Source: Rhodanobacteraceae bacterium
GTDB taxonomy: Bacteria; Pseudomonadota; Gammaproteobacteria; Xanthomonadales; Rhodanobacteraceae
DNA: 64,000 nucleotides
Direction: 5' to 3'
NCBI GenBank assembly: GCA_003142815.1
Contig: PLNP01000053.1
Span: 115,256 to 179,255, forward strand
Part shown: positions 1 to 9,224 of the stretch, piece by piece
Layout of the letters: each line of letters begins with the position of its first letter
Position numbering within the stretch: position 1 is the first letter of the stretch
Notes under the pieces: model-generated
What the model was told of the DNA's origin: nothing
Seen by the model: the letters and a program-made list of their open reading frames with translations, nothing else
Databases searched by the model: none
Translations under genes and position numbers: made by a program

Positions 1-1688
1 TGGGATTCGGTCTGGCGATCGAGCTGGTTGATGGCGCCAAGAAACTCCGCGCGGCTTTCGTCTTCGCCACCGGGAAAGTCCATCACGGCGAGCTTCTGCA
101 ACGCCTTCGCCTCTTCACGCTCGGCAAAATGCTCGAGCAGCGCGCCGGTCGTGATGTCCGGGCGTGCACGGCACACGCCGATCAGTTCGATCAGCAGCGG
201 CACGCCGGGTTGGCGCAGCTCGGCGAACGCCCACGGCGGTTCCAGCGCGGAGGCGAGGGCAGGTCGCTGCACGAGCAGCGCGACCGCGGAGCGCACCAGC
301 GAACGTTGCTGCGGGCGTGTGCTGCGCGCGCGTGCAGGCGCGACGTCTGCCGGTGCGGCGATCTGCACGTGCACGCCGGTCGACTTGTCGAGCTCGGCCA
401 GCATCAGGTCGCGGAACGCACCGTCCGGAATCTGCGCGAGCAGCGGCCGCGCGCGTTCGGCGAGGCGCGCCTTGCCATCGAGACTCGTGAGGTTCACGTC
501 TTTGCCGAGCTCGGCGAAGAAGAACTGGCTGAGCGGCGTCGCATTCTTCAGGCGCTGTTCGAAACCGTCGAGGCCTTCCTTGCGGATCAGCGAATCCGGA
601 TCCTCGCCGTCGGGCAGGAACAGGAACAGCGCCTGGCGACCGTCGCGCATGCGCGGCAGCACCGACTCGACCGCGCGCCACGCAGCGTGGCGACCGGCGC
701 GGTCGCCGTCGAAGCAGAAGTACACATCGGCGCATTGTCTGAAGAGTATTTCCGCATGATCGCGCGTGGTCGCGGTGCCGAGCGTCGCGACCGCCTGGGT
801 CACACCGAACTGGTGCAGGCTGATCGCGTCCATGTAGCCTTCGACGACGATCAGGCGCGCAATCTTCTGGTTCGCCTCGCGCACCTGCCACAGACCGAAC
901 AGCTCATGGCCCTTGTGGAATAGTGGTGTCTCGGGCGAGTTCAGGTATTTCGGGCCGTCGCTTTTTTGAAAAGTGCGGGCAGGGATGCCCGCTGTTTGAT
1001 TCTCGCGATCAGGATGATCGCTTGAATTCGAAGCCAGCACGCGACCGCCAAACGCGATCGTGCGACCGCGACGATCGAGAATCGGAAACATCACGCGATC
1101 GCGGAAACGGTCGTATTTGGTGCCGCGCTCGCCGCTGGTCAGCATGCCGGTTTTTTCGAGCAGGGCTATACGTTGCGCATTCGTGCCGAGCGCGTTCTTC
1201 AATGCATCCCACTGGTCCGGCGCGTAGCCGAGGTTGAAGCGTGCAAGGTTCGCCTCGTCGAGGCCGCGCTTCGCGAAATACTCGCGTGCCGTTTCGTTCT
1301 CGCCCAGCTGGCGCCGGTAGAACTTTGCCGCCGCGTCGAGCAGGTTGTAGAGGTCGGTTGCATCCTCACGCGGAGCCTCGCGGCCGCCTTCATACGGCAC
1401 CTTGAGGCCGGCGCGGCTCGCGAGTTCCTCGACCGCATCGGGAAACTCGAGGCGGTCGTAGTTCATCAGGAAGCCGATCGCGCTGCCGTGCGCGCCGCAG
1501 CCGAAACAGTGATAGAACTGCTTGGCCGGGCTCACCGTGAACGAGGGCGAGCGCTCGTCATGGAACGGGCAGCGCGCCGACCAGTCGCGCCCGGCCTTCT
1601 TCAAAGGCACGCGCTCCTGGATCACGTCGACGATATCGACGCGGGCCAGAAGATCGTCGATGAATTGTTCGGGAATGCGGCCGGGCAT
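1..1688 (-). CDS. dnaG: DNA primase DnaG (C-terminus beyond left edge)
   Basis: Makes RNA primers at the replication fork together with the DnaB helicase. About 562 residues are visible; E. coli DnaG has 581, so only the extreme C-terminal tail is missing. The N-terminal CHC2 zinc finger is clear (CPFHDE at about residue 40, CFGCG about 20 residues later). The TOPRIM core follows, with VVEGYMDA and the acidic FDGDRAGRHA. The start is the ATG at 1688, giving MPGRIPEQFIDDLLARVDIV, a typical primase start. It is odd in carrying about 25 extra residues (roughly 217-244) between GGRVLA and the conserved PKYLNSPETPLFHKG block; these are encoded by a palindromic repeat (separate entry). It lies downstream of rpsU and yqeY, as in the classical rpsU-dnaG-rpoD arrangement; rpoD would lie off the left edge if it follows. 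Confidence 0.97.
   Translation of the reverse strand, partial: MPGRIPEQFIDDLLARVDIVDVIQERVPLKKAGRDWSARCPFHDERSPSFTVSPAKQFYHCFGCGAHGSAIGFLMNYDRLEFPDAVEELASRAGLKVPYEGGREAPREDATDLYNLLDAAAKFYRRQLGENETAREYFAKRGLDEANLARFNLGYAPDQWDALKNALGTNAQRIALLEKTGMLTSGERGTKYDRFRDRVMFPILDRRGRTIAFGGRVLASNSSDHPDRENQTAGIPARTFQKSDGPKYLNSPETPLFHKGHELFGLWQVREANQKIARLIVVEGYMDAISLHQFGVTQAVATLGTATTRDHAEILFRQCADVYFCFDGDRAGRHAAWRAVESVLPRMRDGRQALFLFLPDGEDPDSLIRKEGLDGFEQRLKNATPLSQFFFAELGKDVNLTSLDGKARLAERARPLLAQIPDGAFRDLMLAELDKSTGVHVQIAAPADVAPARARSTRPQQRSLVRSAVALLVQRPALASALEPPWAFAELRQPGVPLLIELIGVCRARPDITTGALLEHFAEREEAKALQKLAVMDFPGGEDESRAEFLGAINQLDRQTES
958..1040. repeat. In-frame palindromic insertion inside dnaG
   Basis: Two perfect inverted repeats lie side by side here: GCGGGCA/TGCCCGC (975-981 and 986-992, 4-nt loop) and GCGATCA/TGATCGC (1005-1011 and 1015-1021, 3-nt loop). 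They are preceded by an A/T tract and AAGTGCGGGCAGGGATGCCC. In the dnaG frame the segment stays open and adds residues absent from the usual primase alignment. The look is that of a mobile REP-type palindrome that has become coding. The boundaries are approximate. Confidence 0.6.
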
Positions 1689-1824
1689 GAGATGTCAAGA
1701 ATGCCACGCTTGCGCAGCGGTGCCGCCAGGTTTCGGCGGGAGGGACCCTTCGAGAAGCTCAGGACAGGCGTCAACCCCGGCGCCCCATGTCATCCGGTCA
1801 GTCTGGAATGCGCGCCAGGATTGA

Positions 1825-1971
1825 ATTCCTTCCGACGGCGCGACCGCCGTGGCCGGTGTGGCCCTCGGCGCGGTGCTCTTCTGGCGGGTTTGGTGCGAGC
1901 TGATGGTCGTGCTGTTCAATATCTACCTTGTGCTGAAGTCCATCCGCGACCGCGGCACCGGCGCGCTCTGA
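1825..1971 (+). pseudogene. DUF4282-like C-terminal fragment
   Basis: A 48-codon open stretch ends at TGA 1969-1971 and reads like the C-terminal membrane helix and tail of DUF4282 proteins (LFWRVWCELMVVLFNIYLVL, then SIRD and a short tail). An in-frame stop at 1822-1824 and the lack of an upstream start mean only the tail survives. It lies on the strand opposite dnaG and yqeY, between them. The family call rests on the WRVWCEL..VLF pattern and is moderately sure; that it is a remnant follows from the missing N-terminal half. Confidence 0.45.
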
Positions 1972-2020
1972 GCGTCGACCGGATGGAGCCGCGCCTGTGC
2001 GGTTCCATCCGATTTCCGCG

Positions 2021-2464
2021 TCAACCGAGCTTCTGCTTGATCAGCATCGATATTTGACCCATGTCGGCCCGGCCGGCGACCTGCGGTTTCACGAGTGCGA
2101 CGACCTTGCCCATGTCCTTGACGCTGGCCGCGCCGGCATCCGCGACGGCCTTGCTGACGATCGCCTCGATCTCGGCCGCCGAGAGTTGCGCTGGCTGATA
2201 GGTCTGGATCACGCCGACCTCGAACTCCTCCTTCGTAGCCAGGTCTTCGCGGCCGGCGGCACGGAACTGGGTAATCGAGTCGCGACGCTGCTTGAGCATC
2301 TTCTCGATCGCGGTAAGTACCTGCGCGTCGTCGAGCGTGATGCGCTCGTCGACTTCGCGCTGCTTGATCGCCGCATTGATCAGGCGGATCACGCCGAGGC
2401 GGTCCTTGTCGCCGCCCTTCATCGCGGCCTTCATGTCTTCGATGAGTTGTTCTTTGAGCGACAT
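2021..2464 (-). CDS. yqeY: GatB/YqeY domain protein
   Basis: A 147-residue stand-alone YqeY protein, the family related to the tail domain of the GatB subunit of tRNA amidotransferase. Its exact role is not established, though it is thought to touch tRNA. It begins MSLKEQLIEDMKAAMKGGDK and ends ISMLIKQKLG, matching the family over its full normal length. The ATG at 2464 is chosen because a GGAGGT ribosome site lies just upstream; an earlier in-frame start exists but would run through the terminator hairpin. The gene sits between rpsU and dnaG, as in many gammaproteobacteria. Confidence 0.93.
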   Translation of the reverse strand: MSLKEQLIEDMKAAMKGGDKDRLGVIRLINAAIKQREVDERITLDDAQVLTAIEKMLKQRRDSITQFRAAGREDLATKEEFEVGVIQTYQPAQLSAAEIEAIVSKAVADAGAASVKDMGKVVALVKPQVAGRADMGQISMLIKQKLG

Positions 2465-2493
2465 CGGGCACCTCCGCAGAAACAATGGAAACG

Positions 2494-2526
2494 CAAAAAG
2501 CCGGCATCGCTTGCGCAATGCCGGCT
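2494..2526 (-). terminator. Hairpin and T-tract between rpsU and yqeY
   Basis: AGCCGGCAT/ATGCCGGCT stem (2499-2507 and 2518-2526) with a 10-nt loop, followed on the minus strand by TTTTTGCGTTT. It lies between the rpsU stop and the yqeY start, so it would end rpsU transcripts or attenuate readthrough into yqeY-dnaG. The same logic is known for the internal terminator of the E. coli rpsU-dnaG-rpoD operon. Confidence 0.75.
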
Positions 2527-2575
2527 GATGAACAGCCCTTTCACCGAGCAGGCGGGCCAGACGGCCCACCAGCGA

Positions 2576-2791
2576 TCAATACAAACGCTGTTTCTTGGTC
2601 ACGTCGCGCGAAATGCGGCGCAGATGACGCTTGACCGCGGCGGCGCGCTTGCGCTTGCGCTCCTGGGTCGGCTTTTCGTAGAACTCGCGCTTGCGTACTT
2701 CAGCCAGGACACCGGCCTTTTCGCAGGTGCGCTTGAAGCGGCGCAGGGCAAATTCGAATGGTTCGTTTTCGCGAACTTTGACGTTGGGCAT
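2576..2791 (-). CDS. rpsU: 30S ribosomal protein S21
   Basis: A 71-residue basic protein beginning [20 protein letters not shown] and ending [14 protein letters not shown], which matches bS21 throughout. S21 sits on the small-subunit platform and helps base pairing with the Shine-Dalgarno sequence. A GGAGAG ribosome site precedes the ATG at 2791. It is divergent from tsaD with about 60 bp between the starts, a conserved gammaproteobacterial arrangement, so both promoters must lie in that gap. Confidence 0.98.
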   Translation of the reverse strand: MPNVKVRENEPFEFALRRFKRTCEKAGVLAEVRKREFYEKPTQERKRKRAAAVKRHLRRISRDVTKKQRLY

Positions 2792-2852
2792 ACACTCACT
2801 CTCCGCTACACTTCGGCCCGGGGCTGACGGGCGAGCCGCGTATTCTATCGTG

Positions 2853-3902
2853 ATGAATCAGCCATTTGCAAAACGAGTCACGCCGGGACCGGTACTCGGC
2901 GTGGAAACATCCTGCGACGAGACCGGCGTGGCGATCTTCGATCCGGCCCGCGGCCTGCTCGCGCACTCGCTGTACAGCCAGATCCGCATGCACGCCGATT
3001 ACGGCGGCGTGGTGCCGGAACTGGCCTCGCGTGATCATGTGCGCAAGCTCATCCCGCTGGTCCGCGAGACGCTCGCCCAAGCCGGGCTCGGCGTCGGCGA
3101 TCTGGGCGGCGTGGCCTATACGGCGGGCCCCGGTCTGGTTGGCGCGCTGCTGGTCGGCGCGGCCGTCGCGCGTGCGCTGGCCTGGGCGCTGGAGCTGCCG
3201 GCGATCGGCGTGCACCACATGGAAGGTCACCTGCTCGCGCCACTGCTGGAGCCCGCGCCGCCCGCGCCGCCGTTTGTGGCGCTGCTGGTCTCAGGTGGCC
3301 ATTCGATGTTGATCGAAGTGTCCGCGATCGGCCGCTACCGGCTGCTCGGCGACACCCTCGATGACGCCGCCGGCGAAGCGTTCGACAAGACCGCGAAACT
3401 CATGGAGTTGCCGTACCCAGGCGGTCCGGCGTTGGCGAAACTTGCCGAACAGGGCAGGGCGGGCGCATTCCGCTTCTCGCGCCCGATGACCGATCGGCCG
3501 GGTCTCGATTTCAGCTTTTCGGGCCTGAAAACGCAGGTCCTGCTGGCGTGGCGGGCCAGCGACAAGACCGCGCAGACCAAGGCCGATATCGCGCGTGCGT
3601 TCGAGGAGGCGGTCGTCGACACGCTCGCGATCAAGTGCCGCCGCGCGCTCGCCGCGACCGGCGCTCGCACGCTCGTCGTCGCCGGCGGTGTCGGCGCGAA
3701 CCGCCATTTGCGCCAGCAATTGGCCGACACCGGCGCGCGCGAGGGATTCCAAGTACATTTTCCGCGCTTCGAATTCTGCACCGACAATGGCGCGATGATC
3801 GCGCTCGCCGGCGCGTTGCGGCTGCAGGCTGGCCAGTTCGAGACGGCGGCGATCAAGGTGCAGCCGCGCTGGGCGCTGGAAACACTCGCGCCGCTGGCCT
3901 GA
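2853..3902 (+). CDS. tsaD: tRNA N6-adenosine threonylcarbamoyltransferase TsaD
   Basis: Transfers threonylcarbamoyl to A37 of ANN-decoding tRNAs, working with TsaB and TsaE. The protein has 349 residues, the usual length. The ASKHA fold is evident: [12 protein letters not shown] at the N-terminus, the metal-binding HHMEGH motif, [16 protein letters not shown], and the C-terminal [13 protein letters not shown] and [10 protein letters not shown] blocks. The ATG at 2853 is preferred; a GTG one codon earlier is equally in frame. It is followed by the folB/folK pair on the same strand after a 34-nt gap. Confidence 0.97.
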   Translation: MNQPFAKRVTPGPVLGVETSCDETGVAIFDPARGLLAHSLYSQIRMHADYGGVVPELASRDHVRKLIPLVRETLAQAGLGVGDLGGVAYTAGPGLVGALLVGAAVARALAWALELPAIGVHHMEGHLLAPLLEPAPPAPPFVALLVSGGHSMLIEVSAIGRYRLLGDTLDDAAGEAFDKTAKLMELPYPGGPALAKLAEQGRAGAFRFSRPMTDRPGLDFSFSGLKTQVLLAWRASDKTAQTKADIARAFEEAVVDTLAIKCRRALAATGARTLVVAGGVGANRHLRQQLADTGAREGFQVHFPRFEFCTDNGAMIALAGALRLQAGQFETAAIKVQPRWALETLAPLA

Positions 3903-3936
3903 GTGGCGCAAACAGCCAACGACCGGAACGCATCGC

Positions 3937-4293
3937 GTGGACAAAGTCTTCATCGAGGGATTGGACGTCGACACCGTGATCGGCGCCTACGACTGGGAGC
4001 GCCAGATCCGCCAGCGTCTGCTGCTGGATCTGGAGATGACCTTCGACTGCCATCGTGCGGGCGCCTCCGACGCATTGGCCGACTCGCTCGACTACAACGC
4101 GGTCGCCGGCGCCGTCACCGCTTTGGTCCAGGCCAGCCGTTGCGAACTTTTGGAGGCTTTGGCCGAGCGTGTTGCGGCGATGGTGTTGCGCGAATTCCCG
4201 GTGGCGCACTTGCGTTTGTGCGTGCGCAAACCCGGTGCGGTGAAGAACGCGGCCGCGGTCGGCATCGTCGTCGAACGCAGCGTGGCGGTTTGA
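3937..4293 (+). CDS. folB: Dihydroneopterin aldolase
   Basis: Cleaves 7,8-dihydroneopterin to 6-hydroxymethyl-dihydropterin in folate synthesis. The 118-residue protein has the FolB pattern: VFIEGLDVDTVIGAYDWER with the catalytic-region Tyr and Glu, then SLDYNAV and the C-terminal LCVRKPGAVKNA, where the Lys binds pterin. Translation starts at GTG 3937, which gives the normal family length. The stop is next to the folK start, so the two consecutive folate enzymes are probably coupled. Confidence 0.95.
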   Translation: MDKVFIEGLDVDTVIGAYDWERQIRQRLLLDLEMTFDCHRAGASDALADSLDYNAVAGAVTALVQASRCELLEALAERVAAMVLREFPVAHLRLCVRKPGAVKNAAAVGIVVERSVAV

Positions 4294-4298
4294 TCGCG

Positions 4299-4709
4299 AT
4301 GCGTCGCTGGTTGCTGCTGCTCGGATCGAACCTGGCGCACGACACCCGTGTGCGCGACGCACTGGAGCGGTTGTCGAGCCTTGGCCAAGCGACGCCGCTG
4401 ACGTCGATCCAGCATTTTCCATCGCATGACGGCAACCGCGGCGAGTACTACAATGCGCTGGCTGTCCTCGCCGTCGATGTCCCACGGGGTGTTCTGACCG
4501 ACCGGCTGCGGCAGTTGGAAGTCGCGCTGGGTCGCCGGCGCGATGCCGATGGCGAGGTCGCCATCGACGTGGATATTCTCGCCATGTCCGATGGCGAACG
4601 CTGGCTGGCCGACACGCACGCGCTGGCCAAGGGCGAATTCGAACGTCTGCCGGTCGCGACGCTGCTGCGGCAGGCCGCTATCACGGTCGAACGCGATAGT
4701 TCAGGGTGA
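4299..4709 (+). CDS. folK: 2-amino-4-hydroxy-6-hydroxymethyldihydropteridine pyrophosphokinase, short form
   Basis: Would pyrophosphorylate the FolB product using ATP. The N-terminal RRWLLLLGSN motif and the metal-site region VAIDVDIL are both present. At 136 residues it is shorter than the common FolK length of about 160, and the usual PRTLDLDLL signature is relaxed. A TTG at 4290 overlapping the folB end is an alternative start. Position directly after folB supports the call; activity of the short form is inferred. Confidence 0.85.
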   Translation: MRRWLLLLGSNLAHDTRVRDALERLSSLGQATPLTSIQHFPSHDGNRGEYYNALAVLAVDVPRGVLTDRLRQLEVALGRRRDADGEVAIDVDILAMSDGERWLADTHALAKGEFERLPVATLLRQAAITVERDSSG

Positions 4710-4795
4710 GGAAACACTAGGGATCGTTTCGCCGTGGATCTGTCACTACGAGCCGCTATGGAATCCCGCTGAAACCGCCTCATGAATCCGCGGCT

Positions 4796-5545
4796 TCAGA
4801 CGTACAGCAGGCGGCCGCCGTCAATCGGCAGGATGGCACCGCTGCAATAGCTGGCGTCGCGCAGCAGGAACAGCACGGCGGTGGCGATTTCCTGTGGCGA
4901 ACCCTGGCGGCCAAGCGTCGTGCGTTGCTCGACGGTGGCCTGCGTCTCGGCCTTGATCTCGTTGGTCGACCACAGGACATTGCCAGGCGCGATTGCATTG
5001 ACGCGGACGTGCGGGCCGAGCTCAACCGCCAGCGCCCGCGTTGCCATCACCAGCGCGGCCTTGGCCATGCAATAGACGCTGTGCCCCGCGAGCGGCCGTT
5101 CCGCGTAGATATCGACGAGGTTGACGATCGCGCCGCGGCGCGCGGCGAGATGCGGCGCGGCGGCCTGGGCCAGGAATAGCGGCGCGCGCGCATTCGCCGC
5201 GAACAACTCATCCCATTGCGCTGGCGTGATCGTACCGAGTGGCGTCGCATGGAACGCCGACGCGTTGTTGACGAGGCCGTCCAGACGTCCGAACCGCGCC
5301 AGCGTCGCCGCGACCAGTTCCGGCAGGCGTTCGGCATCGGCGAGATCGGCCTGCAACGCGAGCGTACTCAGCGGGCGCAGCGCTTCGAGTTCAGCGATCA
5401 GCGCGTCGAGTTCCACGCGCGAATGCCGGCAGTGCAAGGCGAGGTCGTAACCGGCGGCGTGCAATGTGCGCGCGATGGTCGCGCCGACCCGGCGCGCGGC
5501 GCCGGTGATCAGCACGACCGGATGTTCGCCCACTGCTGCCGTCAT
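4796..5545 (-). CDS. folM: Pteridine reductase (FolM/PTR1-type short-chain dehydrogenase)
   Basis: An NADPH-dependent short-chain dehydrogenase of 249 residues. The cofactor motif is TGAARRVG, where the Arg variant of the usual TGxxxGxG marks pteridine reductases. NNAS, the Ser region and the YCMAK catalytic Tyr-Lys pair follow. The C-terminus ends in SGAILPIDGGRLLYV. Such enzymes reduce dihydropterin or dihydrofolate, which fits the neighbouring folB and folK. It is convergent with folK and divergent from the methyltransferase gene that starts only 15 nt away. Confidence 0.9.
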   Translation of the reverse strand: MTAAVGEHPVVLITGAARRVGATIARTLHAAGYDLALHCRHSRVELDALIAELEALRPLSTLALQADLADAERLPELVAATLARFGRLDGLVNNASAFHATPLGTITPAQWDELFAANARAPLFLAQAAAPHLAARRGAIVNLVDIYAERPLAGHSVYCMAKAALVMATRALAVELGPHVRVNAIAPGNVLWSTNEIKAETQATVEQRTTLGRQGSPQEIATAVLFLLRDASYCSGAILPIDGGRLLYV

Positions 5546-5559
5546 TGGTGTTCTCCTGG

Positions 5560-6804
5560 ATGACCGTTATGCTGGATCGCCCTTCCATTGTCGAGAGTGC
5601 CGCAGAAGTGCGCGGCGAACCAGTCTTGAAGCTCGCATTGCCCGAACCCGGCGCCGACGAACGTGCGCATTCCGACGAACTCTCCGCGTTGATCCGCAAC
5701 GAGATCAGGGGGCATGGCGCGATGCCGTTTTCGCGCTTCATGGAGTTGTGCCTGTACGCGCCCGGCCTCGGCTATTACAGCGCCGGCAGGACGAAGTTCG
5801 GTGCGGCCGGCGATTTCGTGACTGCGCCGGAGCTCGGGTCCCTGTTCGCGCGCTGCGTGGCGCGCGCGCTGGCGCCGACGCTGGTTGAGATCGGTGCGGA
5901 CACGGATTTCCTCGAACTCGGCGGCGGCAGCGGCGCGTTCGCGCTCGCCGCGCTGCGTGAATTGGCGACGCTCGACGCGTTGCCGCGGCGCTATCTGATT
6001 CTCGAGCCGAGCGCCGATCTGCGCCAGCGCCAGCGCGAACGCGTCATCACCGAGTTGCGCGCCGATCTCGCGGTGCGCGTCGAATGGATATCAGGGCCGC
6101 CCGAGGGCGCATGGCACGGCGTGTTGTTCGCCAACGAGGTCGTCGACGCGTTGCCGACCACGCGCTTCAGCGTGCAGGACGGCGAACTCCACGAAGAATA
6201 CGTCGCACTCGATGGCGAGCGCTTCGTGCGCGTCGACCGCCCGGCCGGTTCCCTGGTCGCCAACGCGGTGCGACACGTCGAGCGCGCGCTCGATGTGCCC
6301 TTCGCGAACGGCTACCGTTCGGAAATCCTGCCGCAGTTGCCGTTCTGGATCCAGGCGGTGATCGGTTCGCTCGAAGCCGGCGTCGCGCTGTTCGTCGACT
6401 ACGGTTATCCGCGTCGCGAGTTCTATTTGCCGCAACGTGACGATGGCACCCTGGTCTGCCACTACCGGCATCGCGCGCACGCCGATCCGTTGCACTGGCC
6501 GGGACTCGAAGATATCACCGCGTTCGTCGACTTCACCGCGCTCGCCGAAGCCGGTGTCGGTGCCGGACTCGATTTCGTCGGCTATGCGCCGCAGGGCCAG
6601 TTCCTGCTCGCAAGTGGGTTGCCCGACATCCTCGGTGCCGCACAGGATTTACGCGATGCTGAACGCCTGCGCCTGGTCGCCGAAACCAAACGCCTGACCT
6701 TGCCCGGCGACATGGGTGAGCGCTTCCAGGTGATCGCGTTTTCGCGCGGCGTCGAGAATGCGCTGCCCGGACTGCGCGCATTCGATCTGTCGCGACGGTT
6801 GTAA
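5560..6804 (+). CDS. MidA/NDUFAF7-type SAM-dependent methyltransferase
   Basis: A 414-residue member of the COG1565 family, whose mitochondrial relative NDUFAF7 methylates an Arg of a complex I subunit; the bacterial substrate is unknown. Visible motifs are PFSRFMELCLYAPGLGYY, then the SAM-binding loop FLELGGGSGAFALAAL, and later NEVVDALPTTRF and VDYGYPRREFY. The ATG at 5560 is taken; ATG 5569 is also possible and no ribosome site is strong. Complex I methylation is only suggested by family. Confidence 0.9.
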   Translation: MTVMLDRPSIVESAAEVRGEPVLKLALPEPGADERAHSDELSALIRNEIRGHGAMPFSRFMELCLYAPGLGYYSAGRTKFGAAGDFVTAPELGSLFARCVARALAPTLVEIGADTDFLELGGGSGAFALAALRELATLDALPRRYLILEPSADLRQRQRERVITELRADLAVRVEWISGPPEGAWHGVLFANEVVDALPTTRFSVQDGELHEEYVALDGERFVRVDRPAGSLVANAVRHVERALDVPFANGYRSEILPQLPFWIQAVIGSLEAGVALFVDYGYPRREFYLPQRDDGTLVCHYRHRAHADPLHWPGLEDITAFVDFTALAEAGVGAGLDFVGYAPQGQFLLASGLPDILGAAQDLRDAERLRLVAETKRLTLPGDMGERFQVIAFSRGVENALPGLRAFDLSRRL

Positions 6805-6821
6805 CAAGATCGCGTGCTCAT

Positions 6822-6916
6822 GTAGGAGCGCTGCCAGCGCGACCGGAAGATGGATGGTTCGCCATCTCCGGGTCGCGGCTGCGCCGCTTGCACCCTCTTT
6901 AGGTGCTCCTACAAAA
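6822..6916. repeat. REP-type composite inverted repeat
   Basis: GTAGGAGC (6822-6829) pairs with GCTCCTAC (6905-6912), with inner GC-rich arms (cgctgccagcgcgacc against ggtcgcggctgcgcc). The end CTTTAGGTGCTCCTACAAAA (6897-6916) recurs exactly at 30747-30766. It lies in the gap between the convergent methyltransferase and cca genes. This is the TAGGAGC REP family also found near 22.2, 26.0 and 38.4 kb. Confidence 0.8.
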
Positions 6917-6956
6917 GCATGTGTTGTTGCAGGAGGGGTGCTCGCGACCGGATTGA

Positions 6957-8183
6957 TCATGCGATCTTGCGTACACCCTCGATCACCCGCACACGCGCCT
7001 CACGCATCGCAGCGCCGATCGCGGTTCCGGCAAGGCCCTGCGCGACGAAGTCCGCCGCCTTGACCGCACAGGCGGCAGCATGTGCCGCGCGCAAGAAATC
7101 CGCCTGCGGATATGGCGACTCGGAAAGCCCAAGCCGGCCACGCTTGTCCGCTTCGCAGGCAAGCAGGAAGCGCTGCAGGCGCTCGGGCCGGCGAAAACTG
7201 TCGAGCCGCTCCAGCAGCTCAAGCACCGTCGTCGGGCGCAACTCGAGCGCGCGATGCGCATCGAGATGAAAACGGCAGACCAGTTCCGCGAGTGACGCGT
7301 GTTCGGCCGGCACTTTCAGACGCGCGCAGAGCGCGCGCAGCGGTGCGATGCCGTTATGCTCGTGGCGGATATGGCGCGGCAGTTCGTCTTGCGGCGTCAG
7401 CGCCTTGCCGAGGTCGTGCGTCAGCGCGCACCAGCCGACCAGGTCGTCGCCCGGCGCGAGCCGCGCGGCCATGTCAAGCACCAGTTCAACGTGCATGCCG
7501 GTATCGATCTCGGGATGGTATTCGGCGCGCTGCGGCACACCGTACAATGCATCGACTTCGGGGAACACGACGCGTAGCGCATCGCTTGCGCGCAACGATC
7601 GCATGAATGCGGACGGCGTCGGTTCGGCAAGCGCCTTGCGCGTCTCCGTCCAGACTCGCTCGGCGACCAGATGATCCACTTCGCCGCTTTCGGCCATTTG
7701 CCGCATCAGCGCCAGGGTTTCGTCCGCGATACGGAAGCCGCGCGACGCGTAGCGCGCCGCGAACCGTGCGATGCGCAGCACGCGTACCGGATCCTCGGCG
7801 AAAGCTGGCGAGACATGGCGCAGCACTCTTGCGGCGAGATCGCGTTGGCCGCCGAATGGGTCGACGATTGCGCCGCGTTCGTCCTCGGCCATCGCGTTGA
7901 TGGTGAGGTCGCGGCGTTGCAGATCCTGCTCCAGTGTCACCGACGGATCGACGTGGAACGCGAACGCGTGATAGCCGCGTCCGGTCTTGCGCTCGGTCCG
8001 CGCCAGTGCATATTCCTCGCCGGTTTGCGGCTGCAGGAACACCGGGAAATCCTTGCCGACCGGGCGGTAGCCGAGCGCGCGCATCTCGTCCGGCGTCGCG
8101 CCGACCACGACGAAATCGCGGTCGGCGACGCCGAGGCCGAGTAGTTTGTCGCGGACCGCGCCGCCGACGAGATAGGTCTGCAT
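6957..8183 (-). CDS. cca: Multifunctional CCA-adding tRNA nucleotidyltransferase with HD domain
   Basis: Adds and repairs the 3' CCA of tRNAs without a template. The 408 residues match the E. coli type (412). The head domain has [13 protein letters not shown], the catalytic DRDFVVVG acidic pair, [10 protein letters not shown] and the [16 protein letters not shown] helix. A C-terminal HD phosphohydrolase region (CALTHDLGK) marks the class that also has phosphatase and phosphodiesterase activity. It starts at ATG 8183 and is followed 53 nt upstream by the end of the NDUFA9-like gene, so the two may be co-transcribed. Confidence 0.96.
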   Translation of the reverse strand: MQTYLVGGAVRDKLLGLGVADRDFVVVGATPDEMRALGYRPVGKDFPVFLQPQTGEEYALARTERKTGRGYHAFAFHVDPSVTLEQDLQRRDLTINAMAEDERGAIVDPFGGQRDLAARVLRHVSPAFAEDPVRVLRIARFAARYASRGFRIADETLALMRQMAESGEVDHLVAERVWTETRKALAEPTPSAFMRSLRASDALRVVFPEVDALYGVPQRAEYHPEIDTGMHVELVLDMAARLAPGDDLVGWCALTHDLGKALTPQDELPRHIRHEHNGIAPLRALCARLKVPAEHASLAELVCRFHLDAHRALELRPTTVLELLERLDSFRRPERLQRFLLACEADKRGRLGLSESPYPQADFLRAAHAAACAVKAADFVAQGLAGTAIGAAMREARVRVIEGVRKIA

Positions 8184-8236
8184 CCTGCGATTGTGCCAGA
8201 GGAGGCGAGGTGGCCAGCGCGCAGGTGCAGTCGCGC

Positions 8237-9175
8237 TCAGTACTCTGCGCGGAACGTGTCGTATCGTTGCTGACGGCCCTGTCCGCGCAGCAATGCAGGC
8301 ACCACCAGTTCCATCGGCGTCGCGACGATGCCGAGCGCGGCGAGGCCGTCTTCGTCGCTGACCGAATCGAGTTTGAGCGAGCGGAAGTTGTCACGTGAAA
8401 TGGGTTTTCCGGGCAGCCATTCGCCAAGCCAGGCCTGCACGAAACCGAGTGTGTCCGGCAGCGGAATGATGAGGCGACGCTTGCCGATCATCTGCGCGGT
8501 CCAGTGCACGAGTTCGCCGAGCGCGATCACGCGCGGGCCGGCGAGTTCATAGACGCGACCGATCGTATGCTTGTGCACCAGCGCGCGCGCGAACGCTTCG
8601 GCGACATCGCCGACGTAGACCGGTGCGAACTTCGCACCGGCGCGGGCGAGCGGCAGCACCGGCGCGATGCGCAACAATTTCGCGAAGCGGCAGAACAAGC
8701 CGTCGCCGAACCCGAAGATCACCGAGGGGCGGAAGATCGTCCACGCCAGTGCTGACGCCTTGACCCGCGCTTCAGCTTCGCCACGCGTTTTCAGATAGTG
8801 GCTGTCGCCTTCGCCTGCGCGCAGCGCACTCATCTGCAGCAGACGCGAAACGCCACTCGCGGCGCAAGCCGCGATCACGGTTTCGGTCAGCTCGACATGC
8901 GCCTTGCGGAATCCGCTGCCATCGCTGCCTCGCTCGTTGAGGATGCCGACCAGATTGATCGCCGCGTCCGCGCCGGCCAGATGGCGGATGAGGTCGGCGC
9001 GATCGCAAACGTCCGCGTTGTCGACGCTCACGCCCGGCAGCACACCAAGCTCGCGATGCAGATCGCGATTGCGCGACAGCACCTTGAGCGTATGCCCATC
9101 GCGCTGCAGGCGCGGCACCAGATGGCTGCCGACGAAACCGGTTCCTCCAAGTACGACAATTTTGAGCGATTTCAT
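8237..9175 (-). CDS. Complex I NDUFA9-like atypical SDR, NAD(P)H-binding protein
   Basis: A 312-residue Rossmann-fold protein beginning [19 protein letters not shown]. It lacks the YxxxK catalytic pair at the usual place, which is typical of atypical SDRs related to the NDUFA9 subunit and to plant isoflavone-reductase-like proteins. Other family blocks are [22 protein letters not shown] and [17 protein letters not shown]. The substrate is unknown; proteins of this kind are thought to act on quinone or respiratory components. The start is ATG 9175. Confidence 0.85.
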   Translation of the reverse strand: MKSLKIVVLGGTGFVGSHLVPRLQRDGHTLKVLSRNRDLHRELGVLPGVSVDNADVCDRADLIRHLAGADAAINLVGILNERGSDGSGFRKAHVELTETVIAACAASGVSRLLQMSALRAGEGDSHYLKTRGEAEARVKASALAWTIFRPSVIFGFGDGLFCRFAKLLRIAPVLPLARAGAKFAPVYVGDVAEAFARALVHKHTIGRVYELAGPRVIALGELVHWTAQMIGKRRLIIPLPDTLGFVQAWLGEWLPGKPISRDNFRSLKLDSVSDEDGLAALGIVATPMELVVPALLRGQGRQQRYDTFRAEY

Positions 9176-9224
9176 TTGCGCTACTCCAATGCGTTACCTG
9201 ATTCGTGTCGAGTTTCAGTTCTTT

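Noticed and set aside
28..923. Overlapping plus-strand frames at the left edge
   Set aside because: They are shadows of dnaG, whose minus-strand frame is continuous and matches primase motifs throughout.
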